DNA of 64,000 bases from Orientallactaga sibirica (GCA_036365145.1 JAEOAD010000030.1:9634001-9698000); one strand, 5' to 3'; positions 1 through 11,656 are shown, numbered from the stretch's first letter. The notes: generated from the sequence alone by a model not told the origin. Numbers and translations are program-made.

Positions 1-400
1 ACTCCGTTATTCTCCTCCCTGTCCTCCCTCTTCCAAAGGGACCCTCATCACTGGGGAATGTGGGTCATGCATTGTGGGGGTAGTCAAGAGTTATGGGGGA
101 TAGGCCAAGTCTCTGTGCATAATGCCCCAACTTGTGGCTCTAACATTCTTTCCGCCCCTCTTCCACGAACTTCCCTGAGCCACATTGGGGTCATTTCAGT
201 TCTACTTCAGTGATGAGGTTTTGGGAGCCTCTGTTTCTCTGTATATCTGGCTTAGTAGGAGTTGGATGTTCTCTGTGTTTATCTCCTTCAGCCTTTTTCT
301 GGTGTCGTGATCCCCAAGAACACTGTACTCTTGCCCTTCACCCGCATCACTCTATGGTTTCAGCTGGGGCCCTGGTTGAAGCAGTATTCTGTATATTTAT
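1..400 (-). mobile_element. L1 3'UTR fragment, antisense, cut by the window edge
   Basis: The sequence is a diverged copy of a block that recurs at 5.3, 23.9, 50.3, 55.5 and 63.0 kb. Shared phrases include 'catgcattgtggggg', 'cccaacttgtggctctaac' and 'tgagccac/atgttggg'. At 5.3, 23.9 and 63.0 kb the same block continues into L1-type sequence, so I read it as the 3'UTR of a rodent L1 on the minus strand. The 3' tail lies outside the window. Short ORFs here are not genes. Confidence 0.7.
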
Positions 401-450
401 TTTCACGTTTTCCAAGATCAGCATATTATTTTTCTTGTTATGACTATTGA

Positions 451-1125
451 CCTCTGTAATATAATAATTGTGCATTATATACTAGTATTTATAAGACATT
501 CTTGAAACATTTGTTATGATCAGATCAATGTATAAATTTTGCTAACAGGACTCATTACATATTACCTCATGGGTTTATGACATTTATGCTGCAAAGCTAA
601 AATCCCAATGCCATCACATACCAATGTAAAAGTTATTTTTAACTATAGCTGACTTTAGGGGTTTCCTCTTATTGTTGTCCAAAACCTAGCCCATAAGAGT
701 AAAGATTTTATAACTCTTTATTATCCATTTCCAGTGTAAGGAAGCAAGATTAAGTTAATGTCCATTCTCCAAATTATTATGGGTTCTAACTCTTAAAAAG
801 GCATGATATAGATAAACCAGTTAGGCTCAAAGGCCAACAAAGACTGACCCAACTTTATTAACATTAAAAAGAACCATTTTGTTCTAACCACAGGACTGGT
901 TCCAGATACCTCTAAGTTAAAAGTTATTGAACTGGTTACAATTACATTATTAGAGGGTATTGTTATTAGGGAATATTAAACTCCCATAACCAAAATTCAA
1001 GTGTTAGTTAATCCAATTTTACTCTTATATATTGCTATACTTCTACTGGTGTTTATAAAAGTTGTTTTCAAACAGAACTTTAGATTTATGTGTTTTTTAA
1101 TCCCTGATTGTATGTTCTTTTGTTC
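451..1125. other. AT-rich non-coding DNA, nothing recognised
   Basis: AT-rich sequence with no open frame of coding character, no recognisable RNA gene and no repeat family I can name. It may contain very old decayed repeat sequence. Confidence 0.5.
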
Positions 1126-1141
1126 ATAAAAACAAGATTTC

Positions 1142-1297
1142 AGGCCGGGCGTGGTGACGCACACCTTTAATCCCAGCACTCGGGAGGCAGAGGTAGGAGG
1201 ATCACTGAGAGTTCGAGGCCACCCTGAGACTACATAGTTAATTCCAGGTCAGCCTGGACCAGAGTGAGACCCTACCTTGCAAAACCAAAAAGTAAAA

Positions 1298-1328
<31 letters not shown>

Positions 1329-1343
1329 TAAATAAATAAATAA
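1142..1343 (+). mobile_element. B1 SINE with (TAA)n/(TAAA)n tail
   Basis: Typical 7SL-derived B1 body on the plus strand: 'gccgggcgtggtg', 'aatcccagcactcggg', 'gttcgaggcc', 'agtgagaccctacct'. It is followed by a TAA/TAAA microsatellite grown from the A tail. A perfect 16-bp target-site duplication, ataaaaacaagatttc, lies at 1126-1141 and 1344-1359, so the insertion is complete and fairly young. Confidence 0.95.
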
Positions 1344-1359
1344 ATAAAAACAAGATTTC

Positions 1360-2049
1360 TTCCTTTTAAAATATTACTATTTTTCCCAGGGAAGCCTTCC
1401 ATAATCCCCATTTAGAGTTATGCCTTAATGTTAAACTTGTATGTTTTCCCAGTGAAAAACTGGCTATTTTGATATAATACATAAATTTCTCTCCATACAT
1501 GTTTTGATCTCATATCATTCCTGTTATACCAAACCCCATCTAACAGGGAAATTCATTTCAACAGTCAACATTAAGCCCAGTGATACAAAGCTAATAATTT
1601 CATGGTTATATACAAAACTTGACAAAAATAAACCTTTAGTCTTTTTAGTTTGGCATCCTTTCATATCTCTCAATCTTTTGCCTGTACCAAGTAAGTAAAA
1701 GTACTTTTATTTATTAGTCTCTTAATTTTAATTAACTTTATTTATCTAAGTTAATGTCTCTTTTTAGAGACAAAATTTGTTTCTTTCACCTGTAATTGTC
1801 ATTTTGACTTTTGATATAATATTTGTCTGTGTCACTTGTAAATATCATGCCACATACAGAATTGTATGAGGTAATAGCCAGGCTATAGGGGCTAATATCG
1901 TCCTTAGTGGCTCTGATAAGCACCCTTTTTTGAAGAGTGGTCTCTGTGACTGTCCACCATACAAAAGGAAGCTAAAACTGAAGTTCTGAAGGGCTGCACC
2001 TGTATTATTAGAAATTCATATTCAGCAGTTAAGGAGAATTTTTTGCTGT
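1360..2049. other. AT-rich non-coding DNA, nothing recognised
   Basis: No convincing coding frame, RNA gene or named repeat. The 64-residue ORF at 1504-1698 shows no family resemblance that I can see. Confidence 0.45.
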
Positions 2050-2470
2050 TGTAAAGAGAGCAAAATGGTAGCCCATGAAAGAATAAAGTGAAACACTTGC
2101 TTGAGCAGATGGAGATAATAGATAAACAGAATGCTCTGCTAGTCTGAACAGCATTACCATGGGCCTGCATTGTCGAGAAAAATCCTTAAAGGCAGATAAT
2201 CAGACATTTGGAGACTCTTGGTCCCCAGGCCTACCTAACACCACCCCCAGGCACTTCCTGTAACTGACCAACATTTTGTAGTGTTTTTCCAATAAAAACT
2301 GACCCTCCAAACAGTTCTATGCTGCATCCTGAGAACCCAAACTCTGTGTGTAGCCCTGGTGTGCACCAGCTTTTCTTCTTTTTTCTTTTCTTTCTTTTTT
2401 ACCCAATAAAACTTTGCCTCACATTCTGTGAGTTGATCATCTTACTTGTGCAACACCAGACCCCATAACA
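2050..2470 (+). mobile_element. Probable solo LTR, class I (ERV1-like)
   Basis: The stretch begins TGT and ends CCATAACA (TG...CA). It is flanked by CTGT at 2046-2049 and 2471-2474, a 4-bp duplication as expected for class I endogenous retroviruses. It contains two AATAAA-type signals, near 2293 and 2405. The 3' part, rich in C/T and ending in a 'ttgcctcacattctgtgag...cacc' pattern, looks like an R-U5 region. Length 421 bp fits a gamma-type LTR. No internal retroviral genes were found alongside, so it would be a solo LTR. A 4-bp match can occur by chance, so the left boundary is tentative. Confidence 0.45.
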
Positions 2471-2474
2471 CTGT

Positions 2475-3800
2475 CTGTCCAGAGCCAAATAATCTTGGGC
2501 TGTATTTGCCCCATAAAATAGTCAATTTACTGTCATTCTGTACATAACCTATCATCTCTGTGACCAATTGAGACATCTATTACTCTGGGTTATAATTCTC
2601 ATAGCTTTTTTTTTTTTTAATTTACAAAACCAGTTAGGATTTTTTGGCCACTTTGAAATTATTTAATAGCAAATAAACAAAGAAAGATACCATACTTGGC
2701 AGATCCAAGATGACCTTTTGTCCATGTATCTGTGTAATTCAAACAGTTTTATGTTCCATCAGAACAAAAGGAGAATACACTAAAAGGAAAGAGACTCTCT
2801 TAAACATATATTTTCCTGTTGGAAATTTTGTAATAATTTCCCTTTTCTAATCAACCCTAGTGTGGCTGATGTCCAATACCATTTTATTTTCCTCTCAAGT
2901 CTTCTGAAGATTCATGTCTGTTTATTTAACTTTTCTGGTCTTCCTCCCTTTATTTACTCAGTGGGGTCATGAATGCATCAGCCCCTCTGTGTGGGGGAAC
3001 AATGCCTTAGAATACTCCTTAGTATTTATCATAAGACTTCAACCTAACTGAAGGACTTATGAATCACTGACCTCCATGGAAAAATTCTTTTGGACCATAA
3101 AACTTACAAGTTCACAGATAGCCAGATTCAACCTTGAAGTTATCAGGCCACCCAAAGAACAGCTTTAATCCCTCCTTCAACAGGCAATTAGTAAACAAAA
3201 GAAAAGGCTTTATCTTCCCATTATCCACTCCCAAGGAAAATTAAACAGCCAGTAGTTTAATTTTATCTCTAATGCCCCCCATCTTGGACTGCCCTGGCAA
3301 CCCAGAAACTTCAATGACTCCCCCCCTCCCACAGCCCTAGTGTTTAACTTCTTTTGATAGATCCTCACTACTGGGGAGCACAGTGAGATAGCATAAACCA
3401 CCGTGGTGAGACCTGCATTGCAGTTTGCCTCCTCCCAGTGCTCCCATTGTCCATTTGTACAGGCCAAAGGAGACAAAAGGTACTGAAACAGCTACAGCAA
3501 ATTCTTCCACAATTTCCACAAGGAAACCTGTAATAGCTTGGGACCCACCAAGCACCCAACTTTTCAGATTAACTTCCAGTACTGGGGAAATAGCAAGGAC
3601 TGGCAGCCCAGGAACACGGTAGCATTGGCACAAGCTGCGTCAAAGCCAGTCTCCCCATCCCCTTCCAAAGACATTGGAGTACAGGACTCACTCTCTGTGC
3701 CATTCATAGGCTCCTAGGTCTGTTTGGCCTCAGCCTGGGATCGTAGGTTTTTTCCAGGCTTTGCTCAGGGGGTAGAGACCTTGGGCAAAAACAGTTCATG
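2475..3800. other. Non-coding DNA, no recognised gene
   Basis: Unique-looking or very old sequence. Overlapping ORFs of 60-98 residues on both strands at 3210-3633 are low complexity, mutually overlapping and show no domain. They are most likely chance frames. Confidence 0.45.
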
Positions 3801-3806
3801 GCCTCA

Positions 3807-3807
<1 letters not shown>

Positions 3808-3854
<47 letters not shown>
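3808..3854. repeat. (CA)n microsatellite
   Basis: About 23 uninterrupted CA units, followed by a looser stretch of CACA/CATA at 3925-3945. Likely length-polymorphic. Confidence 0.98.
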
Positions 3855-3855
<1 letters not shown>

Positions 3856-4398
3856 CCCACACTAAGAAACCTCACAGTGCCTCCCCCCTTACCCACATAC
3901 TCATGGGTTGAGGGCTGTCATGCACATTCACATACACACATACATTAAAAGGCATACAGTGCCTCCCCTTTCTTGTGTTCCCCTCTGGGTTTCAGTGACA
4001 CATGATAGACAAGGAATGCATTGCCACCTTGGAAGGAAGCCATTCAGATGCCCATCTGGCCATGTCCCAGAGGAACCTGGGCTGCACTTGGCCATTCCGG
4101 GTTCAGCTTGTGACTTGTGATTGGATACTATTCCAATCCTGCCATGAGACTTTATGCCACTTGCCACAGTACTGCAGAATGAGCCTACTCAATCCTGTGG
4201 CCTTAGTGGGGATCTTAAGGATGCCCAGCCATAGGACTTTCAAATTCGATCTCAGAATGCAAGCAGACTGAGTTGCTATTCATTCACACAAAGGTGAAAT
4301 TACAGTTCCCTCCCCCCCCCATACAGGAATTCCCTGGCTATCACCATGTAAATTCCTCTTAATGGCCCCCTGTTGGGCCTCTGTAAAGCTTTAATTTT

Positions 4399-4600
4399 CA
4401 CCTCTGAATACACATGGAGCCCCTTCAGCTCAGTACACACATTGGAGCAATTCCGAATACACATGGAGCAGCCCTTTCAGCTCTGAATACACATTGAGCA
4501 GCCCTTTCATCTCCAAATACACATGGAGTAGCTGTGTCGGCTCTGAATACACATGGAGGCCCCTGTCGCCACTGTTTCAACCTCATACACACATGGGGTC
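4399..4600. repeat. Degenerate ~30-bp minisatellite, about 6-7 units
   Basis: Six to seven imperfect tandem units built around 'ctctgaatacacatggag' followed by 'cagccctttcag'. The core 'tacacatggag' or a variant recurs near 4409, 4432, 4456, 4486, 4516, 4546 and 4588, giving a spacing of about 24-42 bp, mostly 30. Not a CRISPR array: the units are contiguous and there are no unique spacers. Confidence 0.85.
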
Positions 4601-5280
4601 TTACTTGGAATGGCCATAGAGCTGATCAGGCTCTATCTCAGTCTGCTTTCTGGTTCCCCCAGGACCTACCTCTGCCATTTGTCTGATGGATCTGTTTATC
4701 TTCTCTTCCAAGTCTGGTCAGGAGCTCAGGTGCCATAGGAGGGTGGAGCTCCAATCTGAGTTTGGACCCTGGAACCCATCAGGGGGCGCACTTTCCAAAT
4801 CGCCCAGAATCTCCATCCCCCACAGCCACTCAGCTTCCCATGCTGGTGGTTCAAAGGGAGAGGAGTTTGCATGCAAGACTCTTGTGACTCAGTTTCCCAG
4901 TCAACACACCAGCTATGTTATAGGAATTAATGAGTCAATGAGAATAATCAGGCAAAGTCCAATTCAGACTCGCAAACCTCTGCTGGCTCATGCCAAAAAT
5001 TGACAGAAGTCATGAATTAAGATTGTGCTGGACTTATATACCTTTACAATCCATTGTCTATATTCTCCCATGTTTAGAGAGGGGAGAGATTTACATCCAT
5101 GTGTGCAGGATTCTGTCAAATAAGATTAAGTACAGGGAGCTGTCTCCTGAGATAAGGTAGTTATATATTGTCCAAAGGGGTCAGGCTCAGAGTCACAGAA
5201 TTCTTGCCAGCTACCATCAGAAGAATCTCCCCTGCTGCAGTTTCAGAGGAGGGAAGTGCAACTATATTGCTTCACTGAAA
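4600..5280. other. Non-coding DNA, no recognised gene
   Basis: The 105-residue frame at 4686-5003 shows no family features and is not conserved in any way I can judge. I treat it as a chance ORF. Confidence 0.4.
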
Positions 5281-5284
5281 GTCT

Positions 5285-6323
5285 TTTTTAAAGTTTATTT
5301 TATTTTATTTTTAGATATGGACATATTTAGTATGTAAACAACACATGTTGGTACCATCCTTTCCCTGCCCCTTTTCTGAAGAAGCCTTCCTCATTGGTGA
5401 TGCAGATCAACTCCATGGAGACTGTGGTCATGCATTATGCGGGGAGAGGCAATGCCTCTGTGTAAAACTTATGGCTCTAACAATCGTTCTGAGCCATGCT
5501 GGAAGCATTTTAAGTCTACTTTAGTGATGGGAACTTAGGAGCCTCTGGATCTATGGTTTGGTAAGTGTAGAGTGTCCTTGGTGTCTATCTTTTATCACCC
5601 TTATGCTGATATCAGATTCACTAAGAAAGCAGCACTCTTGCTCATTTGCCCAATTTCTCTATGGTTTCAGCTGGGAGTGGGGTGGAGTGCACTGGGTCAT
5701 TTCTCTCCTCAGGTCTAGCTCCCATCTGAAAAAGAGAATCAGGTACTCCAACAGAGAATGAATTTAGCACTGGTTAAATGGGATAATCATTATAAATTAA
5801 GGGAGAATGTAAAGGGTGTAGACCATCTTATAGCCCAAGATTAGTGGGAGCTTGACAATGGAAAGCAGAATCATTATCTGGCTATGATTGTGACTTTTTT
5901 CTCAGTTCCAGATATGGTTTCCTTTCCACTGAGTGGATCTGTTAGCCAATCCAAGAGCAGTTGGTTACCCACCATGTCTGTGTGCCAGAATTGCACTGGT
6001 GTGAGCATCACACCAGGTTGTTTGCTTCTGAGTCGTTTAGACTTTGGGTTGCTTGGACAGATGTTGGCCACTTTTCCCTGGTAGCTCATGTAGCACCTTC
6101 CAGCACTAGATGGGCTAATTGTCTGGGGACTGGCTCACCTCTAGATCCAACCAGGACCCTCCATGGCCTGTGCCATATGGTGTCTTCAGCAGTAGGGTCT
6201 TATCATTAACCTCTGGTGGGTAATCAAGTGCTCTGACAGAAGTCAGAGATCTAGTAGGTCTCTTGAATCAACAGGTAATTGTGGATATAAATCACAACTG
6301 GGAACAGGGAATTACAGACCAGC
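5285..6323 (-). mobile_element. L1 3'UTR (3' half of a rearranged L1)
   Basis: On the plus strand it begins with a T-rich decayed tail and 'gatatggacatatttagtatgtaaac', the start of the recurrent L1 3'-end block, and runs to 'cagggaattacagaccagca' at about 6323. At that point the sequence jumps directly into the L1 ORF2 endonuclease region. Nearly all of ORF2 (rest of the endonuclease, reverse transcriptase, C-terminal part) is therefore missing. Confidence 0.85.
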
Positions 6324-7893
6324 ATTCCATTTGCTTGTAATATCATTTTCCAACCTTTCACCCTGAGGAGGTTTCTATCTTTAGTGGTGAGGTGGGTTTC
6401 TTGAAGATAGCAGACAGAAGGGTCCAGTTTTTTCATCCATCCTGATAACCTGTGTCTTTTGATGGGAGAGTTAAGACCATTAATATTTAAGGTTATTACT
6501 GTGAGGTGTTTTATGGGTTTTGGTGCTTTCTTGTGTTTTGTACTATTTTGAGCCTGGTCTGTTTTGGTTATTGTGATCTTCTTCTTGTTGGCTCTTGAGA
6601 TTGGTTGTTTGACTGTTCTGTGTGGACTATTCCCTCGAGTACTGTCTATAGCTTTGGCTTTGTGTTCATATAATCATAGAGTTGACTTTTTTCCTGGAAA
6701 AATTTTCTTTCACCATCTATTATAAGGAATACTTTTGTTGAGTAGAGCAGCTTGGTTTGGAAGCCATACTTTTTCAGACTTTGAAGTGTTCCATTCCAGA
6801 CCTGTCTGATTTTCACATTTTCTACTGAGAAATCTGATGTAATTCTGATGGGATTGTTTTTGTATGTTGTGAATTTTTTCTCTCTTGCTTCTTTTAACAC
6901 TCTCTCTTTGTTTTCTTTGTTAAGAGTTTTAACTTTCATGTGTCTTGGAGTTTTTTTTTTTTTTTTTTTTTTTTTTTGGTCCTATCTGTTTGGTGTTCTG
7001 TGGGCTTCTGGTATCTGTATGGGCCTTTCTTTTGAGAGATTCAGGAAATTTTCTTCCATAATTTTGTTGAATATGGTCTCTTTGGCCTAGATTTCTTCTC
7101 TTTCTGGTATACCCATGATCTGGATGTTTGGTTGTTTTAGGGTGTCCCACAGTTCCCCCATATTCTGTTCACTTGAGTTTTTGAACTTAGATATGTTTTT
7201 GGCCTCCCAATCAATTTCTCCTGTTTTGTCTTCCAGGTCAGAGGTTCTGTCTTCCACATGAGTAACTCTGTTGGTGAAGGATTCTAGGGAGGTTTTTATA
7301 ATTTCTATTTGATTTTTGTTTTCTGTTGTGTTATTTTGCATCATGTCCATCACTTTATCACTTTTTTGAGGTATTGCAATTTGAGTTCTGATAGTCTTTC
7401 TTTTGTGTGTGTGTTCTGATTATTTTGATTTTTCCCAGAGTTCATTCTTGCATTTGATCAAGTCTTCATTACGCTTAATCAACTGGTTGTTGAGATCTTC
7501 TATTTCTTGACTTACCTTCAATTTATTCATATCTCTTTGGAGAGTTCTAACATTTTCTTCAATCAAGTTAAGCCTACTGTTAAAAGCTGAATGCTCTAGG
7601 ACATGATTCTGTTCAATTTCATTGATATGATTGTTGGTTCTTTGATGGTTTGCTTCCAGCTCAGCAATTTTTTTGATAAGGGTCTCATTGATTGTTGTGT
7701 TTTCTTTTTGGGAATGAATTTCTGTTGATTTCTCTATGATTTCATTGGAGACTTCCATTGTAGGACTAGGCATCCTTGGTGAAGATCTCTGTTTTCTGAT
7801 TTTCATTGGGTTTTTGCATTGTTGTCTGCCCATTTTAGGAAAACTCTTTATTTTATTGAGGAGGAAGCAAGTTTTTGTCCTTTGGCCTGTCAC
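6324..7893 (-). pseudogene. L1 ORF2 N-terminal stub and decayed ORF1
   Basis: Minus-strand frames show the ORF2 endonuclease start near 6251-6436 (motif Q-E-T-H-L). Upstream of it lies ORF1: the C-terminal RNA-binding part at 6646-6939, the middle at 7087-7353 and the N-terminal coiled-coil part at 7420-7893 (157 residues rich in E/K/N/Q with heptad-like leucines and isoleucines). The frames are broken between pieces and a poly-A/T expansion sits at 6951-6978. This is a dead L1 copy. An open frame of 157 residues is long for such a relic but starts and stops without a complete ORF1p. Confidence 0.9.
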
Positions 7894-8340
7894 AGCACCC
7901 TCTGACTCAGGTGAACAGGGATGATGGTACTAAGTGGCCAGTCAGGATACCAGAGCAAAAGGCCTGACTCCACAGCTCACACAGAAATCAGGCCTCCTCA
8001 AGCAAGGCACAATGGGACCTACCAGGACCAGGACACTGGGAGAAACAAGGGTACAGAGATCTTGCCTACTTACTCCATGCTGTGCCCTCCACAGCACACA
8101 GACAGGCTCAGGGAATTTAGACTGGGAACTGGGAGGATCTAGGAAGGAGGGGTGTGACATACTCCAGAGCATGCCCGCCCACACACTCTCTGTGTAGACA
8201 AACCTGTCAGGGGCAGTGGGAGGAGCCCAGAAACATGGGTCTGGCCTACTCCAGACTGTCATGTCTGCCTGTATACTTTCAGAGCAAGAAACTCTGAAGG
8301 GGGCCTACTCACTTCAGAGCACTGTGCTCACCTGCACACT
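7894..8340 (-). promoter_or_regulatory. L1 5'UTR with ~89-bp degenerate monomers
   Basis: Lies immediately upstream (minus-strand sense) of the ORF1 start, where the L1 promoter belongs. Recurrent 'tactcca' followed by 'gc..tg.c..cc.aca' starts at about 8071, 8160 and 8248, with a partial repeat near 8306, a period of 88-89 bp. This resembles the monomer-type L1 promoters known in mouse, though the monomer sequence is not one I recognise. The 87- and 106-residue ORFs over this stretch are shadows. Confidence 0.65.
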
Positions 8341-8439
8341 CTACATTTACAATTTTTATATATACATTGATTATATTCCATCTAAACTAACAGAAGCGAG
8401 AATCATTAAATATATGGTATTCCTTCAATAGCTAATGAT

Positions 8440-8930
8440 GCCCATCCATTTCATTTAGCCATTATTAAGTTCTTTTAGATTTTCTTTCATTTCAGTCACT
8501 TATTGCTCAGCTTCATTAAGTTTGTTGAATATTCTTCTTATTATTATTGCATTTTAGAATTCTATGTCTGGGGTTCCTCTAAGTAGCTTTCACTGGAGGC
8601 TTCCACTATGGGACTAGGCATTCTTGTGGTGATATCCTGTCTTGTTTTCTTGTGTTATTTGTTTTGCATCTGGGTTTGCTGATCTGAAGATAGTCCTTTT
8701 GTCTTGCTGAGAAAGTAGCAACAACATATCTTTTGGAGCCTGTGTTGAGTGGCCTGGTTAGCCTTGATCCAGGTGGGTGTGGGATGGAAATGTATGTGCT
8801 GGTTTGGTCTGGGAACACTGGAAGCTGAGCAGGTTCCTTCTTGTGTGCAGTCACTATAACTGTCTGGGCTAGACCCTAGACAGCCTGGTCTACTCAGTCC
8901 CTGGGGCTGGGAGTGCAGTAAGTGTGAGAG
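8440..8930 (-). mobile_element. Second L1 5' fragment (ORF1 start and 5'UTR)
   Basis: A phrase at 8592-8632 ('ggaggcttccactatgggac') matches the ORF1 N-terminal region of the neighbouring L1 at 7747-7780 ('ggagacttccattgtaggac'). It is followed by the same 5'UTR-like transition. This appears to be a separate, older L1 5' end or a tandem duplicate of the adjoining element. Confidence 0.6.
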
Positions 8931-9330
8931 TCCCTACTTCTGGCAGCATAGGCTTTATCGACAGAAATGGATGGTTTAAATGTATTTTTTCTCAGTAATC
9001 TTTTCTATAAAATATGTTGTCTTTACTGTCCATGTATATTTAATTTTGATATGAAATAGAATTTTTAGATATGAAATACTTATGTAGTTACTTTTTGACA
9101 ATATTTTATGCCTTTCAAAATATGTAAGTTGCATAAATAGAACCAAATAAAAGTGCTGAACTGAAAAGACATGAAGATTAGCAATAATTCTTACAGTTGG
9201 CAGACAAGTCTAGTTGACGTGGCATTTATTTTCCACTCACTTTTAATCATCAAGACAATCCCAAATATGGATGATTTTAAAGTTATATTTTTTATTAAAT
9301 CAATGTGAGATCATTATACTTTTTCTGATG
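8931..9330. other. Non-coding DNA, nothing recognised
   Basis: AT-rich sequence without coding frame or named repeat. Confidence 0.4.
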
Positions 9331-9334
9331 AACG

Positions 9335-9700
9335 ACTATGTGTGGTAATTTGAATAGATGGCCCCTAATATATTCAGTGTTTTATTAGTTTGTAGTTTGG
9401 ATCTGCAGCCACCTGCCTGGAAGGAGTGTCACTGGGCATATCTTAGGGTCCAGCCCTAAAGTGTGGTGGTGGGTATGTAATTCCAGTCTAAAGATGTGCA
9501 AAGTGCCTGGAGTTCCTGAAGTGCCTTTATGGTATGGCTTTTGGGTTTTTTGGCTTGGGGCCGCTCTCTCACTCTCTTTCTCACTCTGTGCTTGGTTTTG
9601 TGAGAGAAGGCCAGCTTCTTCTGCCATTATGGAACTTCCCCTGGATCTGTAAGCTTCAATAAATATTCCTTCCTCCATAATTGTGCTGGTTTGGAAGTAT
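9335..9700 (+). mobile_element. MaLR-type LTR
   Basis: Begins 'gtgtggtaatttgaataga', contains 'tctgccattatggaacttccc' and ends near 'caataaatattccttcctcca'. This order (start, 'ccat.atgga' motif, AATAAA, pyrimidine-rich end) is the layout of rodent MT/ORR1/MLT-like LTRs of the ERVL-MaLR group. Subfamily not resolved. A very similar element lies at 10.9-11.3 kb. Confidence 0.6.
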
Positions 9701-10900
9701 AGCTCAGCAAACTGAAGCTGTCTACTACAGTCTGCCTTTAAATGTTTTGATATCTACATGTTCCAGATGTTATCTGATTAACCACAGAATTTTCCTAATG
9801 TTATCTATTTTTAGCATACCTTCTCTTTACCCTTGGAGATCTGCCATCTGCAGTAACTCAGGAGGGTAAGATGTTAGGTTCCTGATAGAATTTCCCCTTT
9901 TGGAGATCACAGACAAGGAGTGCTCACTTCCTTCTTGGAAAGAGACATAATCAAGGGGAGAATTTAGTGATTACAAATGAACAGATAGTGAACTGTTGGT
10001 GTTTCATTGAGCGGAAGAAAATGAATACTGATGGTATTTGTTTTGCCATGTTGCTCTGTTATTAATGCCACCTACTGCTATTTTATATGAAGTGTCAACA
10101 GGGTTATGATACATGCCCATCTGCATAGGAAAGTAATAATGTCATAGTTTATGTCACAACAGTAGTTTGTCACTTCTCCTCTCCCATCACAACCCTCATG
10201 AGGTTGCCCCTTACATAAAGGACACAATCCTATTGGAGTACTAGTGACATACTAACATCCTGCCAGGGTCATTGCATGCCCACTCCTTTATTTGGTCTTT
10301 AAGAGAGCCTAGCAGTATGCCAAAGAATAAAATTATTAGTGAAGGAACTTTAAATCTACCTTAATTTTAAAAAGAAATCCATCCCAAAGTGACAATTCGG
10401 TGTTAATAATTTTGACATACTTCCCAGCAACAGAGACTCAGCTGTGGTTCATGACCATTATGGCTGAAATAAGCTATATGGAATACAACATCATACATTT
10501 AGTCTTTATCTTTAGGGCTTTTATTGCAATAACTATTCTTCCAAGTCTTAGCCCAATATCACCCACAGAATGGAATCTTCCCTTATTCCTAATGTAACCC
10601 ATGTATAATGCCACTCCTTTCTTTTATCTTCCTCTTTTTTTCTACTCTTTGATACTATGTATAGGTTTCTATCATAGTAGTGATATGGCTAGTTTCATTT
10701 TGAGGTGAATACTTAACTGTCTTTGCTTACAGCTAACAAGTCTATCCCCTTAGTTGGCTCTATATAAGGATTATGCCATATTTATTCTTTTGTGTCTAGT
10801 TATTCATCACATTTCTTAGAAGACATTGCCTATGAAGACAATAGATTTTTTTTTTTGGTTTTGTTTGATCACTCTGGTCCAGGCTGAGACTATCTAGTTC
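9701..10900. other. Non-coding DNA, nothing recognised
   Basis: AT-rich; ORFs of about 60 residues show no family features. A short T-run and B1-like remnant ('gatcactctggtccaggctgagactatctagttcagggtggcc') at 10847-10912 is a decayed antisense SINE. Confidence 0.45.
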
Positions 10901-10924
10901 AGGGTGGCCTTGAAGATTTTTAGT

Positions 10925-11300
10925 GCTGGGATTGAGTGGTTGTGGTGTTTTGATTCAGGTGTCCTCCATAAACTTAGGTGTTCTGAATGCTAAGTTCTCA
11001 GCTGATGGAGATTTGGGAATTAACACCTCTTGGAAGTGGTGTATTGTTGGGGGTGGGCTTATGGGTATTATAGCCAGTTTCTTCTTGCCAGTGGCACACT
11101 CTCCTGCTCCTGTTGTCCACCTGGTATAGGCCAGGAGGTTATGTACACTCTCTACTCGTGCCATCACTTCCCCCTGCCATTATGGAGCTTCCCCCTTGAC
11201 TCTATAAGCCAGAATAAACCCTTTTTCCCCCACAAGCTGCTCTTGGTCAAGTGATTTCTACCAGCAACATGAACTTGACTGCAACAGTGGTTTATTCAGA
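10925..11300 (+). mobile_element. MaLR-type LTR
   Basis: Same layout as the element at 9.3 kb: 'ggtgttttgattcaggtgtcc', 'tgccattatggagcttccc', 'ataagccagaataaaccc' (AATAAA near 11212), then 'cccacaagctgctcttggtca'. This is typical of an ERVL-MaLR LTR 3' end. Confidence 0.65.
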
Positions 11301-11410
11301 TGCCATTGTTTCTGACACATACCCAAAAGGTAACTGGAATTATGAACTTATGACTCAAAATCCACATGTAACTCTTGTGATATAAAAAAAACTTGGAAAA
11401 TCTTTTAAAT

Positions 11411-11461
11411 TATTTTTTTAATATTTTATTTTTTTATTTGAGAGAGATACAGAAATAGGGA

Positions 11462-11508
<47 letters not shown>

Positions 11509-11656
11509 GGTATGCCAGGACCTCCAGCCACTGCAAATGAACTCCAGATGTGTGCACCCCCTTGTGCATTTGGCTAATGTGGGTCCCGGGGAGTTGAACC
11601 TGGGTCCTTTGGCTTTTCAGGCAAGTGCCTTAACCACTAAGCAATCTCTCCAGCCC
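11411..11656 (-). mobile_element. tRNA-derived SINE (short type) with (GA)n
   Basis: Reverse complement reads 'ggctggagagat...' with the tRNA-like head at 11656 and body 'tgcaaatgaactccagatgtg'. A (GA)n tract of about 40 bp sits at 11466-11505 near the tail. The tRNA-derived head makes it look like a degenerate tRNA gene, but it is a SINE. Confidence 0.95.

Noticed and set aside
3724..3948. ORF containing a His-Thr repeat
   Set aside because: Translation of a (CA)n microsatellite.
4399..4600. CRISPR-like repeat array
   Set aside because: Contiguous degenerate units without spacers in a mammalian genome; a minisatellite.
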